A DNA stretch of 64,000 bases from Amaranthus tricolor (taxonomy: Eukaryota; Streptophyta; Magnoliopsida; Caryophyllales; Amaranthaceae). Under the pieces are notes generated by a model that saw only the letters and a program-made list of their open reading frames with translations, made no database searches and had not been told where the DNA came from. Shown piece by piece: positions 1 through 12,697 of the stretch. Within the stretch, counting starts at the first letter, position 1. Each line of letters opens with the position of its first letter. A program made the position numbers and the translations under genes. The DNA lies in assembly GCF_026212465.1 (NCBI RefSeq), contig NC_080056.1:6542517-6606516 (forward strand). The letters are read 5' to 3'.

Positions 1-2258
1 TTAGAACTTAGTTTGAAGGGAAGGTTTTAAAATTAAACATTAAATAAACTTCCAAATTCTTCATTAATAGATGTAGCATACTTACAGAACTCACTATACA
101 CACATATGTTTTCTCTTTCAAGACTGTTTCAAGCTCTAAGTAACACTAATAGATTCAAAAATCCCCAAGATCAACAAAATGAACAAGCTTTTATCAGATA
201 TACAAGTTCAAACTTTTTACTGGCTCATGAGTTTGGGGGTTAGCTCACCCTTGAGAGTAAACTTCCTGATTAGCTCAGGAAACACAAGTTCATTATTTTT
301 GCTACTCAAGTTCATGAAGCGTGTATGAATAAGCAAAATCGATATACAGACACTTTCAAACGAATCATATTCAAAACACAACTTCAACCATAGCATGAAT
401 TTAAAGGGGAACACAACAATAAAAAAAACTAACAGTAACAATGATAGTAATAATAATTATGATGATAGTGATGATAATAATGTTAAAAATATTAACAAAT
501 AATATTATTAATAATAATAATAATAATAATTATTATTATTATTATTATTATAATATAATACAAATAATACAATATTCCACATATTTACTAGCTTAATATC
601 GTTAAGTGACTCCCAAATTCCACCTAGATGGTTAAGGAGAATTAAATGGACGCAACCTTACCCTTGTAAAAACAATGAGTTGTTTTGATGGAAACATATG
701 CAACTTTAGAATAAAAAGAAGTGCACATGCATTAATAAGTCATTCTTTTAAAATAAGAAAAAGTTTAAACTAAAAATTCCATCTTTCGATTGTTAGCTTA
801 CAAAAATCTCACTTTTACATTATCTTTTAAAACTCTCAACTTTTAAATTGATTTGCTTTTAAAGAACTTTATGACGTGTAACCTAGCCATCATATTTAAC
901 CTTTTATTTGACATTTTAAACTTTTTAATTTCTTTTTTATTTAAAAAACTTAAATAAGGTATTAAAATAAATTTTAAAAAGTAGAATTTTCAAAAATATG
1001 TGAGCTAAAACAGGAAAAATGAGAACAAGGATTACAAAAATGGAGCAAGAAGAAAACCATCAACCTCAAGAGCATAATCACCACCACAATTTTTCTCTCC
1101 TCCCCACTCTCCCTCACTTCACCACCATTCCTTCTCACCTTCTATACCCCCTTCCATCCTTTCTCTCTCTCTTCCTCCCTCTTCCCCTCGACTCACTCTC
1201 TCTCCTCTTTTCAATCTCCTCCATGATTCAATAATTAAATAACTATCTATTGTTTAATGTCTCCATCGATTTTCATCGACAACCAAAACCCTAGATCTAA
1301 AAGAAAATTGTCCAAAACTCAAAATCAATAGAATGGACAAAGGGATAAATTGGAAAAAAGAAAAAAAAAGGGACTGAAAAAGGGATAGAATAAAATTCGG
1401 CCAATCATCATCTCTACTATCACCACCACCAAAGAAAAAGAAAAATGTTTTTTTAGTAAGAGGGACAGAGAATGTGGATGAAGCAGTCTAGACAAAAATC
1501 AGGATTCATTCGTTGCTGGATTTGCCTTCATTTGTTCATTTAGCCGAGCTTGAGAGGAAGCGTGATATTCTGGAGCAAGAACAACAACTTTGGGATGAAT
1601 ATGTTCGTAAATGGGATGTAGGATCAAGTAAGCCATTTGGTATAAGGAGTCTACAATCAATGTCGTTGTTCGCAAAATGACTCTTTACATTATAAAGTGA
1701 AAGATTTCTAGCCTTTAGAGTTCTCGACTTCTAGTAAACCATGAAAATGTTTATGAGAATCGTTCATTAATATATGCATATATACTGATTGTTAGCAGGG
1801 GCAGCACAGTAATTAACCCTTTTTTTTAATTACTGATTTTTCTATAGTACAACCATGGGGATGCAGGCCAGGGGTGTTTCATGTATGCTTGTTGCATCGA
1901 AGCCAAAGGAAGAAGATAAGTATACATGTTTCAATGGTCTAATTCTGTGGGTTACCAAATAGAACGAGATACAAAGCTTTTTTATATTTTTTTTCTTAAA
2001 AAATACTGCTAGTATAGCTACCAAAGGAGAAAGTCCTCGGAAAAGAAATCGGGTTAAAAGGTGGGATTTTAAAAAAATAACAAGTTGAGATTTTTAAAAG
2101 TAGACCACCTAAAGGTGAGATTCTTAGGTTTGAATTTTCCTAAAACAATGATTGCAGGTAAAGCATCAATCTCAAAGCTTGATATAATTTTTTAAAAAAT
2201 TATTAAAGAAAAAGTCAAAAACAGCAACCACATATCAAAAACTAGAGTTGTACATTAC
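1..2258. other. Intronic/intergenic DNA, no helicase exon found
   Basis: This stretch should carry the next exon of the minus-strand helicase gene, but no reverse-strand reading frame here resembles the conserved segment that follows the last visible exon. The intron is therefore at least 2.2 kb and runs off the window, or the gene is broken here. A simple AAT/ATT tract with palindromic character lies at about 497-555. A pyrimidine-rich leader-like stretch (about 1090-1235) and an AAACCCTAG telo-box near 1287 precede a plus-strand exon-like fragment listed separately. Confidence 0.6.
1506..1920 (+). pseudogene. Unidentified exon-like fragment(s), plus strand
   Basis: Bases from about 1506 to 1680 read in one frame as a charged, helix-prone peptide containing the run ELERKRDILEQEQQLWDEY and then a stop at about 1680. 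A second short open segment (about 1848-1920) follows a plausible TATAG acceptor and reads YNHGDAGQGCFMYACC. Both look like real coding sequence, unlike the AT-rich surroundings, and a telo-box leader-like region lies upstream. I do not recognise the family. The first segment has an in-frame stop just upstream and no convincing donor, so a captured or decayed gene fragment, antisense within or just beyond the helicase intron, is likelier than an intact gene. Confidence 0.3.
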
Positions 2259-5200
2259 CTCGCTCATCTCACTGGCATCTTCTCCCTTCCTTTTTGAGAC
2301 AAGCTCGAAAATTTCCTTTTTGTACCTGTCATAACAAAAAAATCATGACCAACTGAATTTCAAGGATAGTATCTCTTGAAAATTCATCCAAGCAAAAATA
2401 AGAAATACAAATTCTAAGTGTAAAAAAAATCTACATAAACCTTCTTGCTTTAAAAATGTCTAATAGTGCATGCAAGCAAGAATATTATTATTTTTTGGAG
2501 GATTTATCCTTATCATTATGGAAAAAGTACAAGCATAAATTCACCCGCAGCCGCAAAATAAAACTTACATTTGAGAAGAGCCTAATCAATTTTCATATAA
2601 AGCAACACTGCCTAATACCTAACACGGAAACCACCAAGAAAAGGGATAAAACATATCCAATTACAAAAGATTGTATATATGACCCTTCACCGAACAATCA
2701 CAAACGTGGTTCCAGCAGATAGATACAAATAGTAAAAGAAAACAAGATCCAATTACAAAAAATGTTTAAATTTCCTTTGGACACATACTTACAGTAACGA
2801 CATTCACAAAAAAAAATAAAAAAATAAGCGCATGGGCACATGGGCAGTGTATCACCTGAATTCACGACGCTCTGCTTCAGTCAACTCTTCCCCATCAAAC
2901 AAGTATTGCTCGTCTTCTAGTTCATCTCTGCATTATTATGACCATATAAAGATCAAATGACAAGTCAAAAATCATGTGAATTAGCAAGCTACCAGGCCTC
3001 ATGCCTATTTAAGTTAGGCACCATAAAAACAGAACATAAAACAATATTGCAAGAGTACCTGAGCTCTTCCAATTTCTTTTCCTCCCTTTTTTTCAAATAT
3101 TCTTGTCTTGAAACTTTTCTGCAGCAGATGAGCAAAACAGAGATAATCCAGAATTAGTAGAAGCAGAATTTGAGTTTTTAGCATTAAACAGTTGATGACT
3201 AAAAGATAATTTGGATTCCACAAAGGGAGATAATATCAAGTTTACATATAACATACATCAGTACAGTGCCACACAACAGAGCTAATGAGCCAAAAGTAAT
3301 GATTTGCACAAATGAATAAAATGATGAAATAGATGGCCTTTTGACAAAGACACTTTTGTAGAACCTCGGGCTTTAGAGAGTGGAACCTAAGCATTAATAT
3401 CAAAATAAAGAAATGTAACTTTAACATAATTATAAAAAGGGAGTAAAGGTTTAACATATGAAAGAAAAATTTTAAGTATTCTATTACTTTTTGAATCCAA
3501 TTTAACAATTTGAATCATGTATTAATAAGCTTTAATTTAAATACGTCCTCTAGAAAATTTGAATCATTATATTAAAAATAGATATTTTTAAGTTAACAAC
3601 TCATATTGCGATTTCCGTGAATTGAGTAGTAATTGGAATGTGATTGGAATCCAAATTATGTCAAAAGTTACATGGATTTATTGACTCCAAGGGAATGTGA
3701 ATGGAATACAAGTTCACAATTCATTTGCAGCTTTCATGAGCATCAGAATTATGGGAACATTGGTTCAACTATCTTTCACATGACAAAGATTACTAAAAAA
3801 TAGGGAAATATCTACAGATTTCCAATGTTTATCCCTCATGTACAATGTACAAGAAGCACATAACTAGGGTGAGAGATGTGTAGACTCAACAAACAGACAT
3901 TAAGAAACCCCACAGAAAATGTTGCAACTTCATTATTAACTTCACATCTTATCATGTATCACATTCATGAAAAAAAAAATTACAGATGTCTTCGCGATTG
4001 CAATACAGAAGACGATGTTGCAAACATAACGACTCGTTTTGGAGAAATCACAATATGAATATTAACTTGAAAATATCCATATATATAATAATGATTCAAA
4101 TTTTCTAGAGGGCATATTTAAATAAAAGCTTATCAATATGTATTTCAAAAGAATAAAGGATAACATGTTAGAGAAACAACTTATACAGCTCATTACTCTA
4201 TTATTCTTTTAGACTTTATGTCCCGAATAAATATTAAAAAAAACACTATAAATGACTAATACATTGGAGTAACAACTTATAATGGTTGCTATTCCGTGAT
4301 TTTAAATCATGTCAAGGTTTGCAAAGCGGTGAGTTAAAAATTCATTAAAAAGCGGCCACTATTTAACAGAATGGCCTCTTTTTTATTCTATTTCTATTTA
4401 CTGAACAACTTCCCTATGAAGACACATCCTCCAAAATTGTATTGAATTTAGACTAACTAAAAGTACTACTATTATAATGATACTAAATAATAAGTAGTTC
4501 TCTTCAAAAGTAATCTTATGAGCTTTCATCCCAACACCTTTATCCCCTGGATGGTAATTTTTTTTTTTTTTTGGCATTCTAGACAAAATATTCATAACTC
4601 AAATTAAGATCACAAAAGTACTAATGGAGTGTGCATCATGAGCAACAAAATTTTACTTGTAAAACAGTATTTGTTTCTCAGCATAACGTGCAATCGTAAA
4701 AAGTGAACAAAGTAAAAAACAAAGATGAGAAATGATATACTCCAAATGATGCAATATGGAAGCACCCCACATCTAAGCACAAGTAACTAACCTAAGTGCT
4801 TCAGTGTCATCCCGCTCCAAAGCATTAGATCTCCGAATTGCCTCTTCTGCAAAGAAGTTCGAGCAATAAAACAATGGGATTTCTTCTATGTTTCAACCTT
4901 TAATATTTCAATTCATAAAGAAAAAATGAAGGTCATTGAAGCATACCTTCCTCTTTCTTCGTCAATTTTGACTCCGTTAACTACAAATTAAACTAGAATG
5001 AATGAGAGAGCAAAAAAGCACGGAAAGAACAAAGATGAAACAATAAGATACAAAGATTCCACATGTCACTGAAATAATCGACTCGAGAAATGGCATAGAT
5101 ATGGATAAAACCAACACCAAACAGAAACAATTCTAAAGTATGTTAAAGTGTATTCCTTTGAAAAACACCAAAGGAGAAACCCAGAACCAGACCCAGCAGG

Positions 5201-8200
5201 TATCATGTCAAAAAGATATGCAAAAATCCACATAATAGATTTCAGTCCACACCACATCAAAAATTTGGAAATAGATTTCTGTCCGATTTAGAAATGTTGG
5301 TTTTACCACCGATATAATGAAGCTCAGAAAGGCAGGAATCTGGGATAAGAAAGTGTTTGGTACACAGCACATGAGAACTAAGATTATCAAAAAGCCCATG
5401 CTTGCATATATGAGATATATTAGAATGTAAACACACTAGTATTGAGAAGGTTACCTTCCTTGTTCGAGCAGCGTCCCGTTTTTTAATATGTCTCTCCAAT
5501 TCTTCTTTCTCTCTTTGATCTCGTTGTCTTTCTTCCTCTGACTGTTTAATCAAACAAATATATCAATAAAAGATCACAAACAGAAATCTTATTTTAAAAT
5601 GAATTATATCATGTCTACCAAGTCATGCATTCACAATGAGATACTTAAAAGAGCAACAATTACTTGCACAAGCATTTACCAAAAAGTACTGTTTTTCATG
5701 AGTAAATCATTATTGTGTAAGCTGTACTCTGAAATATTTCAATAACTCTCATTGTGCTGCCCCATTTTTCTGACGGAATGTATGTTAAAGCACATCAAGT
5801 TACATAAAAGAACTCAAGTGAATATAACGAGAAAAAAGCAGGGCCGATATATAATGTTTCTGCTTTATGTATTTTCATGAGCGGCACTTTATTGGGAGAC
5901 TATTTCACGACAATCAATAACCAGAATTTTGTGAAATCATTAAAGTCGATTGAGCTGAACCACAGGATCATCTGCAATTAAGCCCATCTTCATTCAACAC
6001 TTCAAAAATTATCTAAAAGTCCTCCAAGAAAAATGAATAATGATAAAAACCAGATCCGCCTAAGCACACCAAGGGCCATCCATTGGGAAACAGTACGTCA
6101 CTATTATCCAAAAAATTATAAGCCAATTCTTAGAAGAAAAATCATTCACATGAATGGAGAAATATATGCAAGCAACTCATGACTCTTAGTTGGCTAAATG
6201 AACATAGACCTGAACTGAATAAAACCAAGTATGCGATAGAGATATTTATTTCAGCCAGTGTACCATAAATCTCAGCAAAGCTAGAAGCTTTTTTTTGAGA
6301 CTCTCTACCTTGCTCATCTTTATTAAGTCTCACACAATTACTCTTTCATTGGACCAGTTAACCACGAAGTGTTTCATTACAAGCACAGATATTTCATTTA
6401 TATTCCTGTCATGTGAATAGACAAAGTGAGTTTTTCACTTGTGCAGTGAAAGAAAAACATGATTGTTTCGTTCTATAATCCAGTCTTAAATACTTGAAAA
6501 AAAGAATGTATTAGTTTGCCTTGTTCAAATAAAAATTTCACAATTTATGATTGGCAAGAAAATATAGATTAACACCCCCTAACTTCCAAACATCAAAATA
6601 AACAACCACATAATTTTACATGTCCACAAAGGAACGCCCAATTTATATTTCTTTACTTTGAACAGTAAACTGAACTTCAATTATCCCAAGCAGGGATCAA
6701 TATTCAGTAGATAAGCCTTGGCTCTAAGTTATTGCTATAAACTAGAAGTTTAAAGTCAAAAACAGTGGGACAGTCTCATCTTCCCTGATATAAAAAATTC
6801 AAATTCAAAATATTGAAACTGGCAGGGAGGAGGGAGATGCACTGCCATGAAGCTTATCAACCATGCATACCTCATAATCATCATCATCATCATCTGCATG
6901 GGAAGATCTTATTTTCACATGTCTGCCTTTTTCTCTGCTTGGAGTCACCTGCATCACATATAAATTCAAGAAAATGGGACAATTAGTACAGTACATACAC
7001 AAATCTTTACCAGCTTAAAATAACAGAGAAAACTTAATCAATCAGTAAAAGAAATGAACATTATGCCTCATCATCATCATCACCGTCGTCAAGATTGTCA
7101 TTCTTCTTTCTGAACCGTTTCTTACTAGAAACTACTTTCTTTGAATCAGAATCAATGGTGCCAGCAGATTTTTTCTCAGCAACAGGCATATCATCATCAT
7201 CATCCGCATCCAAAAGCTGATAAGTCCTCTGTTTCCTTGCCAACATTGCTGCTTCCCTTTCTTGCTTCTGATAAAGCTGATATAATAGAACAAAACGTTG
7301 ATTTCTAATTTTAAAGGCAGAAGTTCCTCCATATCTATTACAATGATGGTCCAATTATATTACGCAGATACAGAACCATGTCAGATAATAGAATGGAACA
7401 GAAACTTTTGTCTAAAGTGCCACAATACCACAAGATTCGCACTTAGCAACACTTCAACATTGGGAAAATGAAACATATTGATTGTCTGGTTGCAAAAAAT
7501 TTAGAAGTGGTCTTATGAGGTATAAATATATGCAAGATTGTCAGGATTAGGATTCTTCGTTGGATTGAAATCAACTAGTGGGATTGGATCGTTAGATCGG
7601 ATCGTAGGATCAGACGATTCTACTATCAACAAATTTGCAGAAATAACAAGTTCTATGATGACTATGATTATTGTTTGATCATTTTTCAGTGTAAAAAAGC
7701 GCTAAAAACACATACACTTTTGCTTGAATATTAAAAAAAATATATACATCTTACTTGTTTATGTCATTTTGGTTCTCTTTTCTTTATGAAATGACAAAAT
7801 ATACATAAGATATTGGATATACACTACTCACAATTTGCTTCCTCTGGTTTTTATAAGTTGCTAGAGATAGTGACATCTTGTGAGAAGAAATGTCACTATC
7901 TCTAGAAGTATTTAGAACACACACACACCAAGGATATAATAAAGAACCATAGTCAATACAAAAGAACAAACATACTAGCAAAAACCATTGTCAAAATACA
8001 AGTTTCAAAATAATCATAATACATATTACTCCAAAATTTAAAATCGACTTAAATGTCAAACAATAAGCTTACATTAAACATAAGCTAATGCAAAAACAAT
8101 ACAAGGACAATTAACAATAATAAATTGATGAATCGTATAAAATTTGTATCTTTGGCATGGAAAGCATGCTATCTTTTAACCTGGGATCCTGCTGAGAAAT

Positions 8201-9896
8201 CAATAAACTGTCGTACAAACATGATATACGAAATAGGGAACAAAATGTTGGCATAACAGAAACAAACCTCTTGTAGAATGAGAAAATTTAGTTTTTCAGA
8301 TAAGCATAATATGTCATCTACTTCTATTTTACATGAATTTTACATTTACTTCTAATTTTACATACAATCCTGGACTTAAGATCAAAAAAAAAGTTCATAA
8401 TTCGAACCTAAATAAATTATATTATGATGAATCAATAAATTGGGAAATTGGGAAATTCGGAATTCAAACAAAAGAAAATTTAAAAAAAAAACAAATTAAA
8501 CATGAACATGAAATTAACAACAGGAAAAGAAAAGAAAAAATGGTAAATGAATAACATGAAAAGAAAACGAATCAAAATCAGATTAGGGTTGAAGAAGATA
8601 AAAAGAATAGAAAACATGGAAAAGAAAAAATTAAGTGAAAAACATGAAAGATCAATCAGCCATACCTGAAGTGAAGTGGTTGAAAGATTAAGCAAGAGGA
8701 GGAACGCAAGCAGGGGGGAAGATAGAGTGAATGAAAGTGAAGAACACAAGCAGCAACAGATAGCAGGGAGGAACGCAAGCAAGCAGAGGGTTTTTTTTTA
8801 AAGGGGGGAGAAGGAAGAAGGCTGATTGAAAAATTAGGGGTTTTAAGGGTTTTTGTGGGCTGAAGCAGGTTCAGGCCCAAATAATACGTTACAAGGTCTT
8901 TCAAATAGAATCGTTAGGGTCATTCAAGAATCGCAATTCTACACAATCTCGAACAATTCTACCAATCCTACCACTGATCCTACCTGATTCCAATCTGTAA
9001 ACGATCCTAGTCGTTGGGTCAAATCTGGGTCGTACAATCGTAAAATTCTACGATCCAGATTGCGATTTTAACAACCATGAAGATATGTGCAATTGTTTAG
9101 TTGGAAATAAAATAGTATGAGCAACATTAAGGGTAATCCACTTCACACAAAATCAAAAAAGTTACTTATTAATCCTCTTTATAGCTTTCATGTGGTTCAT
9201 CTTTTCTTAATTCAACATAATCTCAAATAGTAAAGTTCTCTATAGCTCTCCTAAAAATCATTAAGTGCAAGAAACTAAGAATTAATTGTAATTGAGAAAC
9301 TTAAACCTGTCAAACATTATAATTAAAATGTTGCAATCCAATAATTTCACATTGTAACAAATTTAAATCCAGTGACAAGTATGTCGAACGACCCAATACA
9401 TAAGGGTCAAGACTAGATCAAGAAATTCAACAAATTTTGAAGAAAAAGAGTCTACAAATCATGGTTGATTGAAACACATAACCCAAAATTCACAAGAATA
9501 CCAAAACTGATAAACATAATAAATTAATAATGACTCCAACATAATAATTTAACATCAAAACATACATTAACTCCAGCATTTTTACGAGGAACACGAGCAT
9601 AAATCTCTTCTGCAAAAGCACGTGTTTCAGTAGACGATGATAGCCCAAACTCCACAAGTTTTTCCACAACATCTCCAGAGGAAGAAGCTTGCTTAGCTAT
9701 ACAAAATAATCAATCAAATTATATATTCCCATAAAAATTTCCAATCAATTTATACCTAAAAAAGGGTAAAATAATAATTGATAATTCAATACTCACATAA
9801 ACCAATAATGTATTGGACAACAGTAGGTTGAGAGTAGCCCAAAAGAGACATCAATTTGTTAGAGACCCATGACTTTAAGTTGGCTTCACTACCCAT
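2259..9896 (-). CDS. ESP3: Pre-mRNA-splicing DEAH-box RNA helicase, N-terminal part (3' end beyond window)
   Basis: This is the N-terminal third of the spliceosomal DEAH helicase that acts at the Prp2/DHX16 step (Arabidopsis ESP3/DEAH1 type). Ten coding exons join in frame: 9896-9797, 9696-9566, 7276-7067, 6948-6871, 5541-5455, 4980-4947, 4846-4792, 3118-3059, 2927-2856 and 2325-2259, giving 298 codons. The start MGSEANLKSWVSNKLM begins the PWI-like N-terminal domain (about residues 1-77). An acidic and basic linker follows (YQLLDADDDDD, KKRFRKK), then a charged coiled-coil stretch (SEEERQRDQREKEELERHI, KVSRQEYLKKREEKKLEEL, RREFRYKKEIFELVSKRK). All junctions are GT-AG except the one after exon 3, which needs a GC donor at 7066-7065. 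The ATPase motifs are not in the window, so activity cannot be judged. Introns carry several mobile-element remnants. The alternative is the close paralogue MEE29. Confidence 0.88.
3517..4145. mobile_element. MITE with ~105-bp terminal inverted repeats
   Basis: The left arm (about 3517-3620) and the right arm (about 4040-4145) are reverse complements over roughly 105 bases. The best shared cores are CCTCTAGAAAATTTGAATCA and TAAGCTTT(A/T)ATTTAAATA. About 420 bases lie between the arms and contain no long reading frame. Long arms of this sort suit a foldback or Mutator-like MITE. The element sits in the helicase intron between exons 7 and 8. The target duplication could not be fixed, so the ends are approximate. 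Confidence 0.7.
7540..9080 (-). mobile_element. hAT-like insertion in helicase intron 2, with leader-like exon
   Basis: This block interrupts the 2.29-kb second coding intron of the helicase. Its two ends carry inversely oriented GGATCGT/ACGATCC motifs (about 7590-7620 and 8985-9060), like subterminal repeats of hAT elements. The minus strand between about 8850 and 8670 is pyrimidine-rich, with an AACCCT-type motif, and ends CACTTCAG|GTATGG, which looks like a 5' UTR exon and donor. No transposase reading frame remains. Terminal repeats are weak and no target duplication was found, so the class and boundaries are tentative. Confidence 0.35.
7861..7905. repeat. Perfect 16-bp hairpin
   Basis: CTAGAGATAGTGACAT (7861-7876) is followed after 13 bases by its exact reverse complement (7890-7905). 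It lies inside helicase intron 2, in the insertion block, and may be the centre of a foldback element. Confidence 0.8.
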
Positions 9897-10068
9897 TATT
9901 GCATCAATTCAAGCTGCATAATGAAACCCCAAAAAAAAAAAAAAAGAAAAACCATATAAGAAGATAATTTACACTCATAATCTATAATACTCGGAGTCTC
10001 CATATTCTTCGGTGGGTCGGGATTTCGGATACGTACCCTGAAAAAAGAGAAGAAGATGGAAATTTACC
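9897..10068 (-). other. Probable 5' leader of the helicase gene with a leader intron
   Basis: Just upstream of the helicase ATG the minus strand shows a pyrimidine tract ending TTATGCAG (acceptor at 9915-9914). About 150 bases further upstream is a donor AAG|GTAAAT at 10068/10067. This fits a 5' UTR intron of about 154 nt, common in plant housekeeping genes. It is inferred from splice-site consensus only. Confidence 0.45.
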
Positions 10069-11149
10069 TTACTGTTTTTCAAATTGTCATTGAAGGGGAG
10101 TGGAGTTTAACAAGAAGAGAAAGTGTTCTAGATACTTTTCCATCATTTCATTAAAACCCAAACCAGACTGTCTCACCATGAGACGGGTAGTTGGCAAATC
10201 CAAGGTCCAAACTCCCTGGGGGCACCAACATATTAAAGAAACTTTAAGAAAAGTTACGGTAAATTTCAGCGGAGTTGCATTTGTAAAATGAACAATCAAT
10301 TTTTTTTTAACTCCTCCAAAAAAAACAAAATTGAGCACAAGGCCCATAACTCAAATCAAAGTCAAAAAAAACATGCCCACAATCCATACTAATCGAAAGA
10401 AAAACCTAACATTACCAAATCTCCTAGACTCCAAAAAATTAACAACAAAGTTTTTAACTTGAGCAGCAATTGCTTCATCTTGCCATATTTAGATTGACCC
10501 AAGAAAAGAATCAAGTGAAAAAACAAAATTAAATGAAGAAAGTAATAAAACAACAGAAATACAAGCCAACATGATTCTTTAATCTCTCTACGAATCACAA
10601 ATCACAAATCGAAAAATAAAAAGTGAATCATGGCCAGTTTTGGGCTATTTAGATCAATCGGGTTTCAGCACATTATGTATTCAAGAAGCAAACCGGACAG
10701 TGAATTATATCCCATCCTACACAAGGCAAACCAAGCATTATGCTTAAAACAACACAAAGAAAGGCATGAAACAATGAAAGACTGCTAAAGTTAATACAAC
10801 ACTAATCGCTTAGCGTAACATAGATACCTTCTTCTTTGATAAGATGTAGTTCCACTTTGACTCAGCAATCGCTCGAACTGACAAGTGATACCAAACGCGA
10901 TAAACGTATTTCAGAATCCAAATCCAACACGGCCTTAACTCAATCTGCTTGGATTCTGCAATGGGATAAATGATTAATTACAACAAAATACCAAATTTCT
11001 GGGTTTATTAAACACACAAAAAGGAGGACAACTGGACAAGCAATTAAGCAATGAAGAACGTAAAAAGTAACCCATTTCAGAATTGAAATTTGAAATAAAA
11101 AAAACCTAATTTTTGGGATTACAAATCAAAATAATAGTCGCTCTGCTTA
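10069..11149. other. Upstream region of the helicase gene, no gene seen
   Basis: No supported coding exon. It includes a GTCTCACCATGAGACGGG palindrome-type motif near 10170, shared with other places in the window, and otherwise AT-rich DNA. Helicase 5' UTR exons may lie here but cannot be placed. Confidence 0.5.
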
Positions 11150-11346
11150 CTTTTTATTTATCTTCCACGCATTTTAAAATAAATTTTGAATCTCATAATC
11201 CGGCATCATAAAAAATTATAAAAATTATATATTAAAATTCTTTATATCAAGCGACTCTAACAATATAATTTAATTTTAATATATATTTCAAAAATAAATT
11301 TTAATTTCTCTCTCGGAAAAACTTATGAACAAACAAACGGAGGGAG
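11150..11346. mobile_element. Stowaway-type MITE
   Basis: Flanked by TA at 11148-11149 and 11347-11348. The right end reads AAACGGAGGGAG, the inverse of the Stowaway terminus CTCCCTCCGTTT; the left end is a diverged copy beginning CTTTTTATTTATCTTCC. The interior matches, in reverse, the element at 35382-35623, including a TTTTAATATATAATTTTTAT core. Confidence 0.75.
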
Positions 11347-11360
11347 TACCTGAAATTTAA

Positions 11361-11700
11361 TTGAAGGTGGGTTGGTATGGTGTTATCACGGTGGCCGTCG
11401 GTAGGCCTGGTAGCTTGACTTCACTGCAGCAAGTGCAGGCAGCAGCAGCAGTTATGGCCTTCAGGCCTTGCGATTTGCGAATTGTGAACAGCAGACTGCG
11501 CCAAAGACTCACAGGCTCACAGAGAAATACCAATGAATGGTGGCGGCTGGCGAGAGATTCCGGCGAGGATTGGTGGCGATGTGGTAGGGTCGTTCGCCGT
11601 CCGGTCGTCGGTTGGGTGGGTAACTGGGTTTTAGGGTTGGTTATGAATTCTAAAATGTTGGGTCTCCTTAGATGCTTAAAAGCGGAATTTCCCTAACATC
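11361..11700 (-). promoter_or_regulatory. GC-rich leader-like block
   Basis: A short GC-rich island in otherwise AT-rich DNA. On the minus strand it contains AACCCTAAAACCC and ends in TTTCAG|GTACTC next to the Stowaway insertion, resembling a first non-coding exon. It could be the true first exon and promoter of the helicase gene or belong to a lost gene. A 111-codon frame on the plus strand looks incidental. Confidence 0.3.
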
Positions 11701-12271
11701 TATCTCAAGATCATGAACATAATAAGACACATGAATCATATAAAAGGCGCGGTAAGATAATCTATAGAGCCTCAAACGTTGCTCCTCTATTCAGTCTACC
11801 AGAATCAATTAAACACCAACGTCTGCTAGAACGGAAGAGATTATTTCTCTTGCTTTTTCTGGTTTTTCAATTTTTTTGCAATGAGAATGATAGACAGGGG
11901 AAGTTTAAATAAAACTGTTTTATGCTCACCCCATCATCCCACGTTTTCCATTACAAAACCTAGGTCAAAAAAAATTGATTCTTTTGTTAACCTAATTGAA
12001 TCACAAACCCATACTCCTAATGGGCCTGAGTCATTTATCGTTTAATTGATTCTTTTGTAAGACCTTATAGGATTAATTATATTAGTCGTGGTCCAATTAT
12101 TATTGACCCACCAATTATATTTATTCTCTAGCAAGTAAATACAATTACTAATAATAATTAACTTTATTATCTTCATAAATATCCTATATATTTATATTTA
12201 GTAGTTGTCGGAAATGTCTACGGACATATTCCTTCATAAAACAGCAGCAAATCAAATGCCATTAAATTTTA

Positions 12272-12697
12272 GGGGTGTTTGGCACGTGAGAATTGAAATT
12301 ATGAGACTGAAGTTGGGACTTAAAATGTGATTTTAGGATTAGATTTGAATCGAGACTTTAAAAATAAATGTTTTACGTTTTTATTTAACAAATGAAAAAA
12401 ATAGATTAGAAATTAAATAAAAATTGATTATAGTTATAAAATTGTCCTTATAATTCTTATATTTCTTTACTTTTATTAATGATAAAAATGTTATTTTATA
12501 AATTTTTTTAAGTCTCAACCCTAAATAGTAAATAGCACCTTTCTCAAAGACTTTTTTGTGGGACTTTACCTTTTCAAGTCTCAACTTATCTACAAGTCTC
12601 ATCATTTTTCAATCTCCTTAAACAAACAACAAACTTTATATTATTTTACCACAAAATCTCAATCTCCTACCTCAATTCCCTCTTACCAAATACCCCC
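12272..12697. mobile_element. Tourist/Harbinger-like MITE
   Basis: The termini GGGGTGTTTGG and CCAAATACCCCC are imperfect inverted repeats that extend about 25 bases (TGAGAATTGA against TCAATTCCCT). The element is flanked by TTA at 12269-12271 and 12698-12700, the classic 3-bp TWA duplication of PIF/Harbinger elements. There is no coding capacity. Confidence 0.75.

Noticed and set aside
11361..11696. 111-codon plus-strand frame
   Set aside because: Low-complexity Arg/Val-rich translation of a GC-rich block. The minus strand looks like a leader instead.
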